From assembly GCA_963921405.1 (NCBI GenBank), contig OY992881.1:6797578-6861577 (forward strand): a stretch of 64,000 bases of DNA. Reading direction: 5' to 3'. This document shows positions 33,846 to 45,417 of this stretch, in pieces; the stretch's first letter is position 1, and the number at the start of each line of letters is the position of its first letter. A program made the translations under genes and the position numbers. The notes beneath the pieces are model-generated. The model ran no database searches, had not been told where the DNA came from, and saw only the letters and a list, made by a program, of their open reading frames with translations. The DNA is from Cepaea hortensis (lineage: Eukaryota; Mollusca; Gastropoda; Stylommatophora; Helicidae).

Positions 33846-34015
33846 TCTGTTTGTTCATCATACATCACACACCATACATCACACATCACATATCACACAT
33901 AATATATTATACATCACACATCACACATCTATCATATATCATACATCATATATCACACACCATAATCGTACATCACACATCATACATCACACATCATATA
34001 TCACACTTATGATCA
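33846..34015. repeat. Irregular ACATCACAC/ATC repeat
   Basis: Degenerate repeats of CATACATCACACATCA at roughly 9-12 bp spacing. The His/Thr-rich frames are artefacts. Confidence 0.85.
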
Positions 34016-34751
34016 CCAGTACTCAGGACTAAAATAGGAACCAGGAAATGTGTTGGGAAGTGAATCCCGACCTTCCAGATATTCTCCACCTCACTCCTGT
34101 AGTACTAATTGGTCTATAATATTATTGGTCCAGCACCATGTTCCCATTAGCCTTAAGGCGGGTACAATCGTCCTTCAATGTTTAATTTTTAGAATGGCTT
34201 CTGTGGACCAGATTTCAATTCTCTGTCTAGCAAATGACTTTGGTGTCTTCTCGAACGCTGCGTGGATGCAGGTGGTAGGGTGCTTGAGACCAATTCAGCA
34301 TAAGTATATGCCACACATAGACCCCTGTCTTATTTCGCCCCATGCTGTTGTATAGAAGAGCATCAGTCTAAGAAAACGTATTGGCGCTACACGCGTTCTA
34401 AACAGACTGAGTTCAACATTTCAAACTCCGCCACTCTGTCGCTCTGTGCTCACTTGTGAGGAGATGTGGGAGGATTGACTGGGAGTGAATACACGAGACG
34501 CGAGGAAAGGAACAGCACTTCTGAGTTCAGACCACAAGGTCAATGCTTCTAAAAAAAGGACGCAAAACAAGCATCTTTCTGGCCATGTCGTAGGAAGACT
34601 GGACAAATTGCCAACAGTTGTAATTAAATTCTACAAATGCCACTTAAAAAGGGTATTTGGGCACCCATCACTGTCATTTCCAGTTTGTAACAGTCTTTAG
34701 ATTTTTTTTCATGTAATCATCAACATTATTATCAATATTACTAAAATTGTC
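34016..34751. other. No gene recognised
   Basis: A plus frame at 34050-34355 (101 codons) has no motif. Nothing else assigned. Confidence 0.4.
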
Positions 34752-34880
<129 letters not shown>

Positions 34881-35264
34881 ACCGTCACAATCAACACCGA
34901 TAAAATGCCTTAATTCGTGATAATCATTATTACAACTTTGCCAGTTCCACTAATTTATGCAAAATAAGTTCACATTATTTGCCTCTGGCTTCATGTTTGA
35001 TTTATTTAAATTATGCTGATAAATTATGAAAGAATAAAATAAAAAACGAGATATTTATTTTGCGAAGAAAAGAATTTATTGGGATGTGTACCAAAGTCTT
35101 TCAAAGTATACAAATGTTTTATATTGCTGGATTTTTCATTCCGTCTATTTCATACTTCTACATTGTTCATAATGTTTCCATCTTTGAATCGAATACATGC
35201 TCTTCCGGTGAAAACTCTATTTGATGTGACAGTTTCTAAGTAGTTTCCTCTGGCTTGTCATTAA
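34881..35264. other. No gene recognised (AT-rich)
   Basis: AT-rich unique sequence with no open frame of note. Confidence 0.5.
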
Positions 35265-35535
35265 TACGTAGTTAACATGTAGTCTTAACACTGATGACGT
35301 AGTTAACAGGTCGCCTCATCACTGATGACGTAGTTAACATATAGTTTCATCACTGATGATTTAGTTAACATGTAGTCTCATCACTGATGACGTAGTTACA
35401 ATGTGTAGTCTCATCACTGGTGACGTAACAAACATATAGTCCAATCACCGATGACGTAGTTAACGCGTAGTCTCATTTCTAATGACATTAACAGGTCCGA
35501 CCATCACTTACAACGTAGACCACACGTACCACTAG
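35265..35535. repeat. 31-bp minisatellite, about 8 units
   Basis: Units of TGATGACGTAGTTAACATGT plus AGTCTCATCAC with several diverged copies. Each unit contains TGACGTAGTTAAC. Confidence 0.88.
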
Positions 35536-36221
35536 TGATGATGTTGTGGTCATGTGGTCTCATCACTGCCATGTCATTTTAACAAATACCGGTGTTGTTG
35601 TTGTTGTTGTGTTTGTTGTTGTTATGTATATTACATCGTTACAGGAAATGTATAGGATACCGTTTTGTCACATGTGAGAAATACTGATTTTATTTTGAGA
35701 ATTACAAGCAATTTACATTTGATATTGTTGAATGTCAGATTAATTAATAAACACAAAAATGTTGTTACAATGACGAGAAGTGTTGTCTGGTTATGTCGTA
35801 TTTGAATGATGTGTTTAGGTGATGTTATTGTATGTGTTTATATTTCGTGGCTTAACGGAAATAATACGGGGGGGGGGGGTGGGAGGGAGGGGGGGGGTGA
35901 ATTATGTAACAAGAAATGGAGAATCAACGTCCGTGAACTCGGGACTCCCCATTCGTGCTCTACCTACTTCTTCAGTAGCCAGCGAAGAGCCCCCCCCCCC
36001 CATGCTGATGGCACCACTGACAGCCGGTTCAACATCCTCCTGGGTTTTTCTCCACGGGTTCAGTTCTCACCCCCTCTGAAGAAGGGGAAGAGAGAGCGAG
36101 GAAGGAAACGACAAGGAGGGATAATAGTGATAGTAATAACAATAATAATAAGATGGTGCATAAATACACAAACAAGAAGAATAAGAAGAAGATCACATTT
36201 CGAAGAAGGAAGGAAAGAAAT
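35536..36221. other. No gene recognised; G and C runs
   Basis: Contains a G-rich stretch at 35868-35898 and a C run at 35990-36002. Overlapping frames of 86-142 codons are low complexity or without motif. Confidence 0.45.
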
Positions 36222-36390
36222 GTTGACTTCTTGACCTTGGCTTGGGGACGTAGATTACAAGTACCTCACAAGCCGGAGTGGGTTCAACTGATGCAGAGGG
36301 ACACTGATAATAGGGAAAACTACCCCCTCAACCCCCCTCCTAAAAAAATCAGTCCAGTGCACTTGAGGAAGTAGCACATGTATGGACTAC
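36222..36390 (+). mobile_element. SINE body, copy 2
   Basis: Matches the body of the element at 18956-19105 (GCTTGGGGACGTAGATTACA, then GTGGGTTCAACTGATG and a shared CAGTGC...ATGTATGGA end). The tRNA-like head is missing or replaced by a GAA-rich stretch. Confidence 0.55.
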
Positions 36391-36451
36391 ACTTGAGCTC
36401 AAAGCCAGCGATCGCAAAATATAAATGGAAAGACACACACACGATCTACAG

Positions 36452-36507
36452 CAACAACAACAACAACAATAACAACAACAATAACTACAACAACAATAAC
36501 AACAACA

Positions 36508-36595
<88 letters not shown>

Positions 36596-36603
36596 ACTAC
36601 TAC
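36452..36603. repeat. (CAA)n then (CTA)n compound microsatellite
   Basis: CAA/ATA repeats pass into a pure CTA run of about 30 triplets. Confidence 0.95.
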
Positions 36604-36672
36604 TGATACTTCTTCCTTTTGTCGCTTTCTCTGTTTAATACCCCTTCTTCACCACCTCTTCCTCCACCTCCC

Positions 36673-36760
36673 CTTCTTCTTCTTCTTCTTCTTCTTCTTC
36701 TTCTTCTTCTTCTTCTTCTTCTTCTTCTTCTTCTTCTTCTTCTTCTTCTTCTTCTTCTTC
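36673..36760. repeat. (CTT)n microsatellite
   Basis: About 29 CTT triplets, 70 bp after the CTA run. Confidence 0.95.
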
Positions 36761-36854
36761 GTCTAAGTCAGTTGCTTTTTCTATCTATGCCACAGCAATA
36801 GACAACTGGCACAATTTCTCTCCTGAGATCTTAAAGAAGAATACTGTTGTCATT

Positions 36855-37250
36855 CCTGACAGATGACAATGTGAACATATTCTAAGACTGACAGATGACA
36901 ACATGAACCACTTCTAGGACTGACAAATGACAATATGAACCCATTCTATCAGTGACAGATGACAATATCAACCAATACTAGGACTGACAGATAACAATAT
37001 GAACCACTTCTAGGACTGGCAAATGACAATATGAACCCATTCTATCAGTGACAGATGACAATATCAACCAATACTAGGACTGACAGATAACAATATGAAC
37101 CACTTCTAGGACTGACAAATGACAATATGAACCCATTCTAGCACAGACAGATGTCAATACGAACCATTTCAGCACTGACGTAAGACAAAATGAACTCATC
37201 CTAGGACTGATAGATGATAATATGAGGGCATTCCAGGACTAATAAATGAC
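36855..37250. repeat. 32-bp minisatellite, about 12 units
   Basis: Units of GACTGACAGATGACAATATG, then AACCCATTCTAG. Three variants occur in a repeating order (CCACTTC, CCCATTC, CCAATAC), so three-unit blocks of about 96 bp were probably copied (36960-37140). Confidence 0.9.
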
Positions 37251-37626
37251 AATGTGGCAATCATGGGTGCAACATGGACCAATAACACCAGTACCTACAG
37301 CAGTAAGAACACACCAGGCGGCGAGCGAGTGCAGCGACACCATATTGTGCCAGTTCACGATGTGGCAACAGAGACACGAGATGTTGTTGTCCACTTAACT
37401 TCTTGTAGTTAGATTTTAAAATGTCTTCCCCATGCAGTTTACTGCCATGGTCCTGAGATGTGACAGCACCATCACATTTTGTAGGCCTGATAGCCAGCAG
37501 GAATTGGTGGCCAATCTTTCCATCACCTTTACAAGCGACGAGTCCACGTTTCGAACCCACGCCAGACCGAGCACATGACATTACCAGCGGAGACCGCTGT
37601 CAACACCGCCAGCTGGCCCGCCCTTC
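37251..37626. other. No gene recognised
   Basis: A 106-codon minus frame at 37261-37581 overlaps shorter plus frames. No motif. Confidence 0.4.
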
Positions 37627-37880
37627 CAGCCAGTACACGTTCCAATGTTAGCAGTTTGAATTACTCCCAGCTAGTACACGTGGCCAACGTTAGCAGTCTG
37701 AATTACTCCCAGCCAGTACACGTGTCAATGTTAGCAGTCTGAATTACTCCCAGCCAGTACACGTGCCAATGTTAGCAGTCTGAATTACTCCCAACCAGTA
37801 CATGTGTCAATGTTAGCAGCCAAAATGACTACTTCTGGTTGATCAACCTACAACAAATCAACCAGTACACGTGCCAATGT
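37627..37880. repeat. 41-bp minisatellite next to receptor 2
   Basis: Units of CCAGCCAGTACACGTGTCAA, then TGTTAGCAGTCTGAATTACTC. It ends about 20 bp from the receptor stop codon, so on the minus strand it would form the start of the 3' UTR. Confidence 0.9.
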
Positions 37881-37902
37881 TAGCAGCCTTCAGCCGGAAT
37901 GA

Positions 37903-38910
37903 CTACTTTCGGTTGATCAACCTGCAACAAATCACCCACAGCCCATCTCGGTACTTCCGGTTGAGACTGAAGTAAACAAAGAAGTTCACAGACGCGTTCA
38001 AAGAATTCAGCAAAAATATCACATCCATTGTAGCGATGAAAAAAATGTGATAGGCTCCACCGAAGTCAAACTCCTTGACCAGGCATTTCACATACACGCC
38101 AACAACCAGAGGTGTGTTACAGACAATAAAGATACACGAGAGCAAGCATACCACTGCCAACACTCTGTTGTATTTGGCAAACGCCGCTGTCTTCTTTGGT
38201 TGTACCCTCCGTGGTGTCTGCACTGGAGCGGGCAGAGCTGTCTGGTCCTGGCTGATGTCTCTTCCAGAGGCAGCACAGGTCTGGTGGAACCTGGAGGATC
38301 TTTTCAGACCGACGACCATGATGACAGTGTTGATGATAACGATGATTTCACAAAGGGATGGAAGGATAATTGTGTTGAGAACGTTATGAAAGTACTCGAT
38401 AGTCTGTCGATGAGGTGATAGATTGATGGTTAATCTTGAATGGTTGCGGTTAATGTTGAAGGCCCAGGTTAGATTCGATGTAGAGAAAAGTATCGCATAG
38501 CTGAGTACAGTCAGGGACCAGATGAACACGAGGGCGACTTTAGTTTTAGTTAGAGAAAGTAGAGTTTGAACTCGCATTGGCGCGAACACGCACAGAGATC
38601 TCTCCAAGGACACAAGTACAGTCGTCAGACTGGAGATATCGTAGAACAGGGCCCGAGTCCAGGCCAGGATGTAGTACTGGATCACTGGGTAGTCGACTAC
38701 CCCTGTAGGGTATTCCACCTGAAGGTATGTGAACACGTTGAAAATAATAGACCAGACGAGAACTAGAAAATCGGAAACGGAAATGCTCAGTAAGGTCAAG
38801 GTGACGGTATTGCTGGTCCAATCCTGGTGCAGAAACACAATGACGTTGCAGAGATTCAAAACGAGTCCAGCGAGGCAAATAAAGATGCTACACGGAGTTA
38901 CGGCGTTCAT
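37903..38910 (-). CDS. Class A G-protein-coupled receptor, mollusc chemosensory-like
   Basis: Intronless frame of 335 residues with seven membrane segments at about 6-27, 36-61, 80-106, 122-144, 176-200, 249-275 and 287-313. Landmarks: Asn22 in TM1, Asp47 in TM2, Glu-Arg-Ser at 103-105 in the DRY position, Trp131, Pro184, Pro267, and an NSxxNFFVY motif at 305-313 in place of NPxxY. The third inner loop (201-248) is basic. These variants recall molluscan chemosensory and FMRFamide-type receptors. The ligand is unknown. The extracellular N-terminus has only about 5 residues and an in-frame TGA lies two codons before the ATG, so a first exon may be missing or the gene lost its start. I see no Cys pair between TM3 and loop 2. 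Possible glycosylation sites: Asn146 and Asn156. Confidence 0.8.
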   Translation of the reverse strand: MNAVTPCSIFICLAGLVLNLCNVIVFLHQDWTSNTVTLTLLSISVSDFLVLVWSIIFNVFTYLQVEYPTGVVDYPVIQYYILAWTRALFYDISSLTTVLVSLERSLCVFAPMRVQTLLSLTKTKVALVFIWSLTVLSYAILFSTSNLTWAFNINRNHSRLTINLSPHRQTIEYFHNVLNTIILPSLCEIIVIINTVIMVVGLKRSSRFHQTCAASGRDISQDQTALPAPVQTPRRVQPKKTAAFAKYNRVLAVVCLLSCIFIVCNTPLVVGVYVKCLVKEFDFGGAYHIFFIATMDVIFLLNSLNASVNFFVYFSLNRKYRDGLWVICCRLINRK

Positions 38911-39489
38911 GATGTCTCACTGCTTGATGATGCCGAATCGTTGTGCTTGTTCACACAGGGGAATACAAGAAATAGTTGATGACAAGCAACGATGAAGACA
39001 ACATCCTTAGGTGTTAATCACCAATAATAAATTGTCAAATACGAAAAAGTATATGAACCGAGAAAACAGTGTTGTGCGTTCACAAATATTTGCCCTCATA
39101 TAAAATTCCATAACTCAGTAATAAACTGAAGGAAAATGATGAGATTTAGCATATAACCTTATCATTATGTACACCCAAAGAAAAAACATTGTTTGTTATT
39201 TAGATTGTACAGCAGATCTCAATGTGTGTTTATATGCGGTATATAATTTACGGGTTAGAAATGATGTGCATATTATGGAATGTATTACATCTTCACACGG
39301 AAAGATTAGTATTCAATAATGAATATTCTCCATGGTGCATGGGAATTTCCTCATGAGAAGCACGTCACATAGTGGAACGGAAGTATTCAGAGGTGACGTC
39401 AATAATTCTACCTATAGTAGGTGCTGTCACAAAACGTTATTATTTTATAATACACCATTTATCGCTAACATCTGAATGTGTGAATATTG
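38911..39489. other. Upstream of receptor 2; no gene recognised
   Basis: AT-rich sequence that should hold the promoter or first exon of receptor 2 (minus strand). I see no clear promoter motif and no convincing splice acceptor. Confidence 0.4.
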
Positions 39490-40522
39490 TTGAATGGGAT
39501 TGAATGTGAAATTTTGTACTTCAAAGCATCGATATGAAGTTATAAACATATTTTTTTGTCAAGAACATGACTACGGGAAACTTTTTCCTACTATTACAAA
39601 TCCCGAGAAAAGAACAGTGCATGCATTAGGGTTGAATAAACGGTCATTTCGTCGATGGGTGCAAGCATCTGGAATGAAACCACCACCACGCAATAAGCAA
39701 ACGGCAGATGTAAAGTAATTGTAGACAGCTAAAACAAGGAGGTCATAAGGCGAGCTATGATAAAAATGCTGGATATCAAAGAAACAGTAACAGAAAGAAA
39801 ACTTACGGTTTGATTGAGAAAGAACAATGGCATAGAGCTACTCATAAAAACTTTGTGGAAAACGTGCCTTCACGTTTAGAAAGTACAAGAGAGGTAGAAA
39901 TATCATTCGCGAGCAACCTCATTTTGGAGCCATGAGAAGCAATTACTTACGTTAAATAAGGGAAATGCGCAAAGAAAATTATGACATAATGTATTTGGAT
40001 GAAACATAGATTAATGCGCACCACACAAATGAAAAGGAATGACAATCAGTGGATGGAAAGATAAAGCGATATGTACCAAGTAGTAAAGGACAACGTTTGG
40101 TCATAGCCCATGCTGGTAGTTAATACTCATAATGGCTTGCTACAGAATTCTGGTCTCGTGTTCATATCAAAGCATACAGACAGTAGGGATTTTCATAAAG
40201 ATATTTAGAGATTGGCTCGAGAATACAGTGCTTCCATCCTTAGATAGACCGTCTTGTCTAATTATGGACAATGCATAATATTACAATGTTGTTGCCCAAG
40301 AGGACAAAATACCCGCGGCTTCGAGCACAAAGGAAGCAATAAAGATATGGCTCTGAAGGTAAAATATACAATTTCCAGAAGCATATATCAAGCCAGAGTT
40401 GTTGTCCCTTGTAAAACAGATGCAAAAAAGCCGAAAAAGCAAAAAGAAAAAAAATCAAATCGACAAGTTGATAGAAGAGCATGGCAAGAGGTGCTTGAGA
40501 CATCAGCTGTACCATTCTCATT
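39490..40522 (+). pseudogene. Decayed DDE transposase (Tc1/mariner-like, DDE_3 type)
   Basis: Pieces of one transposase appear in order in shifting frames. There is an N-terminal helix-turn-helix-like segment (39494-39718, Lys-Arg-Thr-Val-His-Ala-Leu-Gly). The first catalytic block follows at about 39990 (Met-Tyr-Leu-Asp-Glu-Thr, then a stop where Trp is usual, then Ile-Asn-Ala-His-His-Thr). Next come Gly-Gln-Arg-Leu-Val-Ile-Ala-His-Ala-Gly (40090) and the second block Ile-Met-Asp-Asn-Ala (40265), also followed by a stop. A C-terminal Ile-Asp-Lys-Leu-Ile-Glu-Glu-His-Gly block lies near 40460. The final Asn-Pro-Ile-Glu block is disrupted where the LINE at 40525 begins. I see no terminal repeats. 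Confidence 0.65.
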
Positions 40523-40524
40523 GA

Positions 40525-41909
40525 ATAATTAAACCTGAGGATACGCTGATCGAAGCCTCGCTTATACTGAGCACGTAGACCAGGTGATAACAAAGGCCAA
40601 ACTGGGTTTGGCTGCGATGTGGGTGATGGCGGCGGCAAACTGTGAGCAGCGCCATCTAAGTCTTCTTTATGAGGGTCTGGTCCTTTCTGTTGTGGAGTAT
40701 ACGACGGCAATCCTGACTCTCAGCCATAAGCAGATGAAAAGGATGGAAAGGATACAGAACGAAGCTATGCGTATTATTCTTGGATGTACAAGAGATACAG
40801 CATGTAGGGCGATGCGCTAAATTCTTGATTTTCCGACCATGAGCGACAGAATACAAGTTTGCAAAGCACGTGCCTACCTCAGAGTTAACGCAAACATACA
40901 ACACCCACTGCATAGCGAAATTAAGAAGGTAAAGGGCAGCAGGTTAAAAAAATAAAAGTCATGTATGGGTCAAGCCAAAGACATTCTTCAACAAGTGTGT
41001 TCACTTGAGGACTTTGAATCTGGCGAGGAGTGGGTATAAGTGTCAACAGAGGTCTGCACGTCGTTTTCAGTCTGCATCCAACTAGACAGAAAATGCAGAC
41101 AAGAAAATCCGGCTGCTGTGGAGGCGGAAGTACAGGCTTTGATCTTCGAGAATTCATTAGAGGGTGATGCTGTCATTTACACAGATGGGTCCGTCGTTAG
41201 ACAAGTGAGAAGTTCAAGGGCCTTTACGACTCAGGTCGGAGAGACAGCTGTGAAGGAAGAGTCTGGTGCTTGTGCTTTGACCACAAGTAGCCTGACTATA
41301 GAAGTCATGGCAGTAAATAAAGCAATAACATGGCTCGATACACAAACATTCACTCAGGCGTGTTTCCTTAGTGAATCAATGAGTATGCTCAGGAAGATAA
41401 AGATTGGGTGGGTCTGGAGAGAGTGGCTGCTGTCTCTCGAGCGGTCTCGGCTGGCAAAGATTAGTTTCATTTTCGTGCCAGGGCATGCGAGTGTACAAGG
41501 AAATGAGCAGGCTGACAGACTTGCGGGTAAGGCTACTGTGGAAGGCGGGCGAGCCATGGACCAGGCTGATATTCTGAATGCGCTAAGAGAAGCAAGTCGT
41601 TTGCGAGAAGCAAGTGATGGCTGCGAATCCACAACCATGGTCAGGCTGCGAGAAGAGCAAGTTAAAAGAGGGGTGGCCAAACAAGAACACTATGCACGAA
41701 GCCAAAGAAGATTAATAAACCAACACAGAACTGGTGTCGTTATCCGCTACACGCTGCGGGATTTAATGAAGAGAGGATCCGAGCACTTATCGCCACAAGA
41801 AATACAACTTGTCAATGGCAACAGCTCTAATTCTACACCAATGAATTTTCAGTTCTGCAAGCCCTCAAATGTGACAAACAATCGGCATGGGAAAAAACAA
41901 CAACACTAA
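40525..41909 (+). pseudogene. RNase H-bearing LINE, 3' half, copy B
   Basis: Close relative of the copy at 62756-64000, by eye roughly 80 percent identical in protein. It starts in the region after the reverse transcriptase (Val-Ile-Thr-Lys-Ala-Lys), continues through Glu-Arg-Ile-Gln-Asn-Glu-Ala-Met-Arg, and ends in the RNase H domain. Stops interrupt it near 40818, 40953 and 41038. In the RNase H domain Asp-Gly-Ser (first block) and the Glu of the second block are present. The third block reads Ser-Glu-Ser-Met instead of Ser-Asp-Ser-Met, so a catalytic Asp is lost. After about 41795 the frame leaves the family. It joins the decayed transposase at its 5' end. Confidence 0.8.
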
Positions 41910-43074
41910 ACGCAATGAATACCTAAAGAAGAACAGTACTGCGGTGGAAACTGATGCATTGTGGCATAACAAGAGACATGAGAGTAAACACGTCGTCAAA
42001 TGAGAGGACAACACATGAACATTCGAATCAATCTATAAACTTGAGTGAAAAGAGGACCAACATCTTGGCTGTCAAGAAGAAGTAGCACTGCAGAGGCATT
42101 CACAACTATACACAACGTGCAAAACAGGTAATCATGTTCTATCTCTAAACAACAGGACAAAGCAAAGTAGACAATCTTTTACGAAGACTCAAAATGGTTC
42201 CATCACCCATGTGCACATGTGAACAAACCGCACAGAGAGCTGAACAGATCCTTAAAAATTAACACAGTATGACGAATTCTCTTGTCACTCCATACGCACA
42301 TTAACGCACAGTTGTTTGGAAGCTTTCACGAACTCCATAAAAAAAAAAAAAATAATTAAATACACCCTATTAACAGGACTCCTTGAACACACATTATTAA
42401 CCAACAGCTGAAGAAAAAAAGAACGAAATGAAAATTAAGGTAAGAAATATATTCTTTCTACATTTCTATCCATTTCCACTTTGAATCTTCATTATTTACC
42501 CCATGCCTCTGTAAATTCTCTGTCTTTACTAATATTACACATTGCACCCATTGCCATACGAATATGGATATGCCTTGCGTCTTTATCCGAATTGACGTGC
42601 ATTGCTGTAAAACAAGTTTGTTAGCGTAAATTCAATACATTTTCATCAAAACATTAAAGAAATTTCGCCGCTTTCCATGATTTAAATTGCCTTCGGATTT
42701 AACAGAGACATATTCCTTAGGTGGGAGTAAATATAAGACAGCAGGAAAGAATTCATAAACACGCATAAGATACTTTAAAACAACAATTGAACGTGAATGA
42801 GAGCAAACATTTGTGAACTCACTTTAGTGTATCATATTAATTGCAGACATATTAATTATCATCACGTTCACTAGATGATTCAGCAATTAGCATCTCCGAC
42901 TTTCCAACCACCGGTGTTCAGTTCGCATTCCCTCAAGGTTCAAGATTTAGTCTTGCTAGTTTAGAGGATTAGAACTACGAAAACATACCCTCTAAATATG
43001 CAATATACACACAACCTATTTATAGTGGATCAATTAACACACAGGTACATCGCTGTGCTAGTAATTATCTATTG
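41910..43074. other. No gene recognised (AT-rich)
   Basis: About 1.2 kb with no frame above 60 codons. An A run at 42340-42352 could be a retroposon tail, but nothing confirms it. Confidence 0.5.
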
Positions 43075-43500
43075 ACAGATGAGTGCAGAGGCACGGTGTT
43101 TACTGCAGTGATAGCTGTATTGATATCAAAGACGTGATATTAAATGTAGTGTTAACTGTAGCGGTATCATAAACACGGCGTTAACTGTAGTGATAACTGT
43201 GGGGATATCAAAGACACGACGTTAACTGTAGTGATAACTGTAGGGATATCAAAGACAAGATATTAACTATGTGGATATCAAAGACACGGCGTTAACTGTA
43301 GTGATAACTGTAGTGATATCAATGATACGGCGTTAACTGTAGTGATATCAAAGACACGGCGTTAACTGTAGTGATAACTGTGGCGATATCAATGATACGG
43401 CGTTAACTGTAGTGATAACTGTAGTGATATCAAAGACACGGCGTTAACTGTAGTGATATCAAAGACACGGCGTTAACTGTAGTGATATCAAAGACACGGA
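43075..43500. repeat. 29/41-bp minisatellite
   Basis: Units of GGCGTTAACTGTAGTGATAT plus CAAAGACAC (29 bp), many with an extra internal GTGATAACTGTA (41 bp). About twelve units, some diverged at the left. Confidence 0.9.
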
Positions 43501-43570
43501 CATTGTAGGGAGAGATAGACATACATTGTAGGGAGGCATAGACGGACATTGTAGGGAGACACAGACAGAA
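43497..43570. repeat. 27-bp repeat x3
   Basis: ACATTGTAGGGAG recurs three times at about 27-bp spacing straight after the 29/41-bp array. Confidence 0.8.
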
Positions 43571-43754
43571 AAGATAGGGAGAATTTTAGCTACAATATAA
43601 ATGTGTGATGGATGTCCATATTGAACCACACAGTTTGTACATTAGAATTCAGACGTCTCCAAAATCACATTCAAGCAACTTGATTTGAAATTTTAAAATA
43701 TCATTTGATCATTGTCTATTTATTTTTGTCTCTTGACGCAAGTCTTCTAGCCGT

Positions 43755-44392
43755 GACGGCCATTTTATCACTTGCGATTGGAACTTGCTAAGCTACACCG
43801 ATAGGTCAGTGGTGAAAAACAGACGTAGTGGTTGGGATTTCATCGCGGAGAGTCTGGCGTATGATACTACGACCTCCAGCATGAGAATGGAGGTGAAAGC
43901 AGTAACAGCGGCATTCCGTTGGTTAGAGGAGACTATTGCAATACAAATTTTATTCATTACGGATTCAAAGAGTATGCTTAGTAAGGTGGAGAAAGGAACG
44001 TTTCGTGTGGAATGGCTTTCCTTGCTTCTGAGGTCACAGATTGTGAGAATTGTACAGATATTTTGACCTGGCCATGCGGGGGTGTGGGGGACTGAACAGG
44101 CTGATAGGCCGGCATGGAATGCAACTCTTGGTGGTAGATTGCCTATGGACCAGGGGGAGGTGGTCATGCATCTGTGGGAGCAGGTGGAGAAGGCGGGGGA
44201 ACAGACTGAGAACCCGTATGTAGAAAGAATGAGATTTCAGGGGATCGGTAGAAAACTGAGAGGGAAGACCAGGAGAACTTTAAATCAGATAGCGGTGGGA
44301 ACGATTAGTAGTATGACTCTTCGCTGGCTGTTAAATGAGGGGGCGAAACATGTATGGGAATGTCCTGAGTGCAGTGATGTCGATTCTTAACT
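43755..44392 (+). pseudogene. RNase H-bearing LINE, 3' end, copy C
   Basis: RNase H domain of the same family as 57984-59650. The first block reads Tyr-Thr-Asp-Arg-Ser, so the Gly of DGS is lost. About ten codons between it and the Glu block are deleted. Met-Glu-Val-Lys-Ala-Val and Thr-Asp-Ser-Lys-Ser-Met are kept. A stop lies just before the His block (44063), which then reads Gly-His-Ala-Gly-Val. The C-terminal end reads Trp-Glu-Cys-Pro-Glu-Cys-Ser-Asp-Val-Asp-Ser then TAA. Everything upstream is missing. Confidence 0.8.
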
Positions 44393-44415
44393 CAACTCAA
44401 CTCAACTCAACTAAA
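44393..44415 (+). repeat. (CTCAA)n LINE tail
   Basis: The stop codon TAA is followed at once by CTCAA repeats. The related copy on the minus strand (57961-57981) has the same arrangement after TGA, which shows this is the true 3' end of the family. Confidence 0.8.
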
Positions 44416-44455
44416 CTTGCTAAGCTGACTAATTCCACAGTTTCTCCGTATTGGT

Positions 44456-44672
44456 TTAGCCACTGTATTTCCACTGGTCTATTGTATCGGATTAACCACT
44501 GTATTTCCACTGTTTGTGTTGGTGCACTCACTGTATTTCCACTATTTGTGTTGGTGTACTCACTGTATTTCCACTGTTTGTGTTGGTGCACTCACTGTAT
44601 TTCTACTGTTTGTGTTGGTGCACTCACTGTATTTCCACTGTTTGTGTTGGTGCACTCACTGTATTTCCACAG
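44456..44672. repeat. 32-bp minisatellite, about 6-7 units
   Basis: Units of CACTGTATTTCCACTGTTTG plus TGTTGGTGCACT, 40 bp after the LINE tail. Confidence 0.92.
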
Positions 44673-44711
44673 CTTTACGCAGTTCTACTTGATTCATTTC
44701 TCATTGGTACG

Positions 44712-45045
44712 CCACATTCAAACAACAGAAAGTTAAACTGTACGTTTAGAATGACACCTACACAACGAAACATACAGAATATAATGGGACGTCAACCACA
44801 TTCAAACCACAAAAATATAGCCTATACGTTTAGAATTACTCCTGCATAACAAAACGTATTGAGTATCGTAGGACCTCGACCACATTCAAACCACAGAAAG
44901 ATAAACTATACGTTTAGAATGGCACTTGCACAACAACACGTATTGTGTATAGCAGGAAGTCGACCGCATTCAAACCACAGAAAGATGAATCATACGTTCA
45001 AAATGACACTTGCATACGAAACATATTGAGTATAGTAGAAAGTCG
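44712..45045. repeat. 84-bp repeat x4
   Basis: CCACATTCAAAC starts units at 44712, 44796, 44880 and (one change) 44964. Units differ by scattered substitutions, so the array is old. Confidence 0.9.
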
Positions 45046-45417
45046 ACGCAACTGATGATGCCTAGATGTGTTATATTTGATGTCTGCTGTCACAGTCAAG
45101 ATGATATATTAGTCGTTATAATGTCATTATGTGATAAAAATAATATGTGTGAATGGTTAATTAGTAGATCCGTTGTAGTAGGTTTATAAACGTCAGTTAT
45201 TTACACAAGAAGCTAGTCAGTGGACCCTGCTATAAGCCATAAGTTATTACCCCGCAAGCAGTAAGAATAGAATGGTAATGTTACAAGAATGACTACGCAT
45301 ACGTTTCGTGGCTTATTTAACACGTAGAGGCGAGCTCGTTTTCTCAATCTTGGTAATGGAGGATAATTAAAGGAACTGCGGTAAAGCTGTGGAAATGTAA
45401 ACAATATAAAATAACTC
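45046..45417. other. No gene recognised
   Basis: AT-rich unique sequence. Confidence 0.5.

Noticed and set aside
34050..34355. 101-codon plus-strand frame as a gene
   Set aside because: No motif, no start context or neighbour that supports it, and surrounding frames are of similar length by chance.
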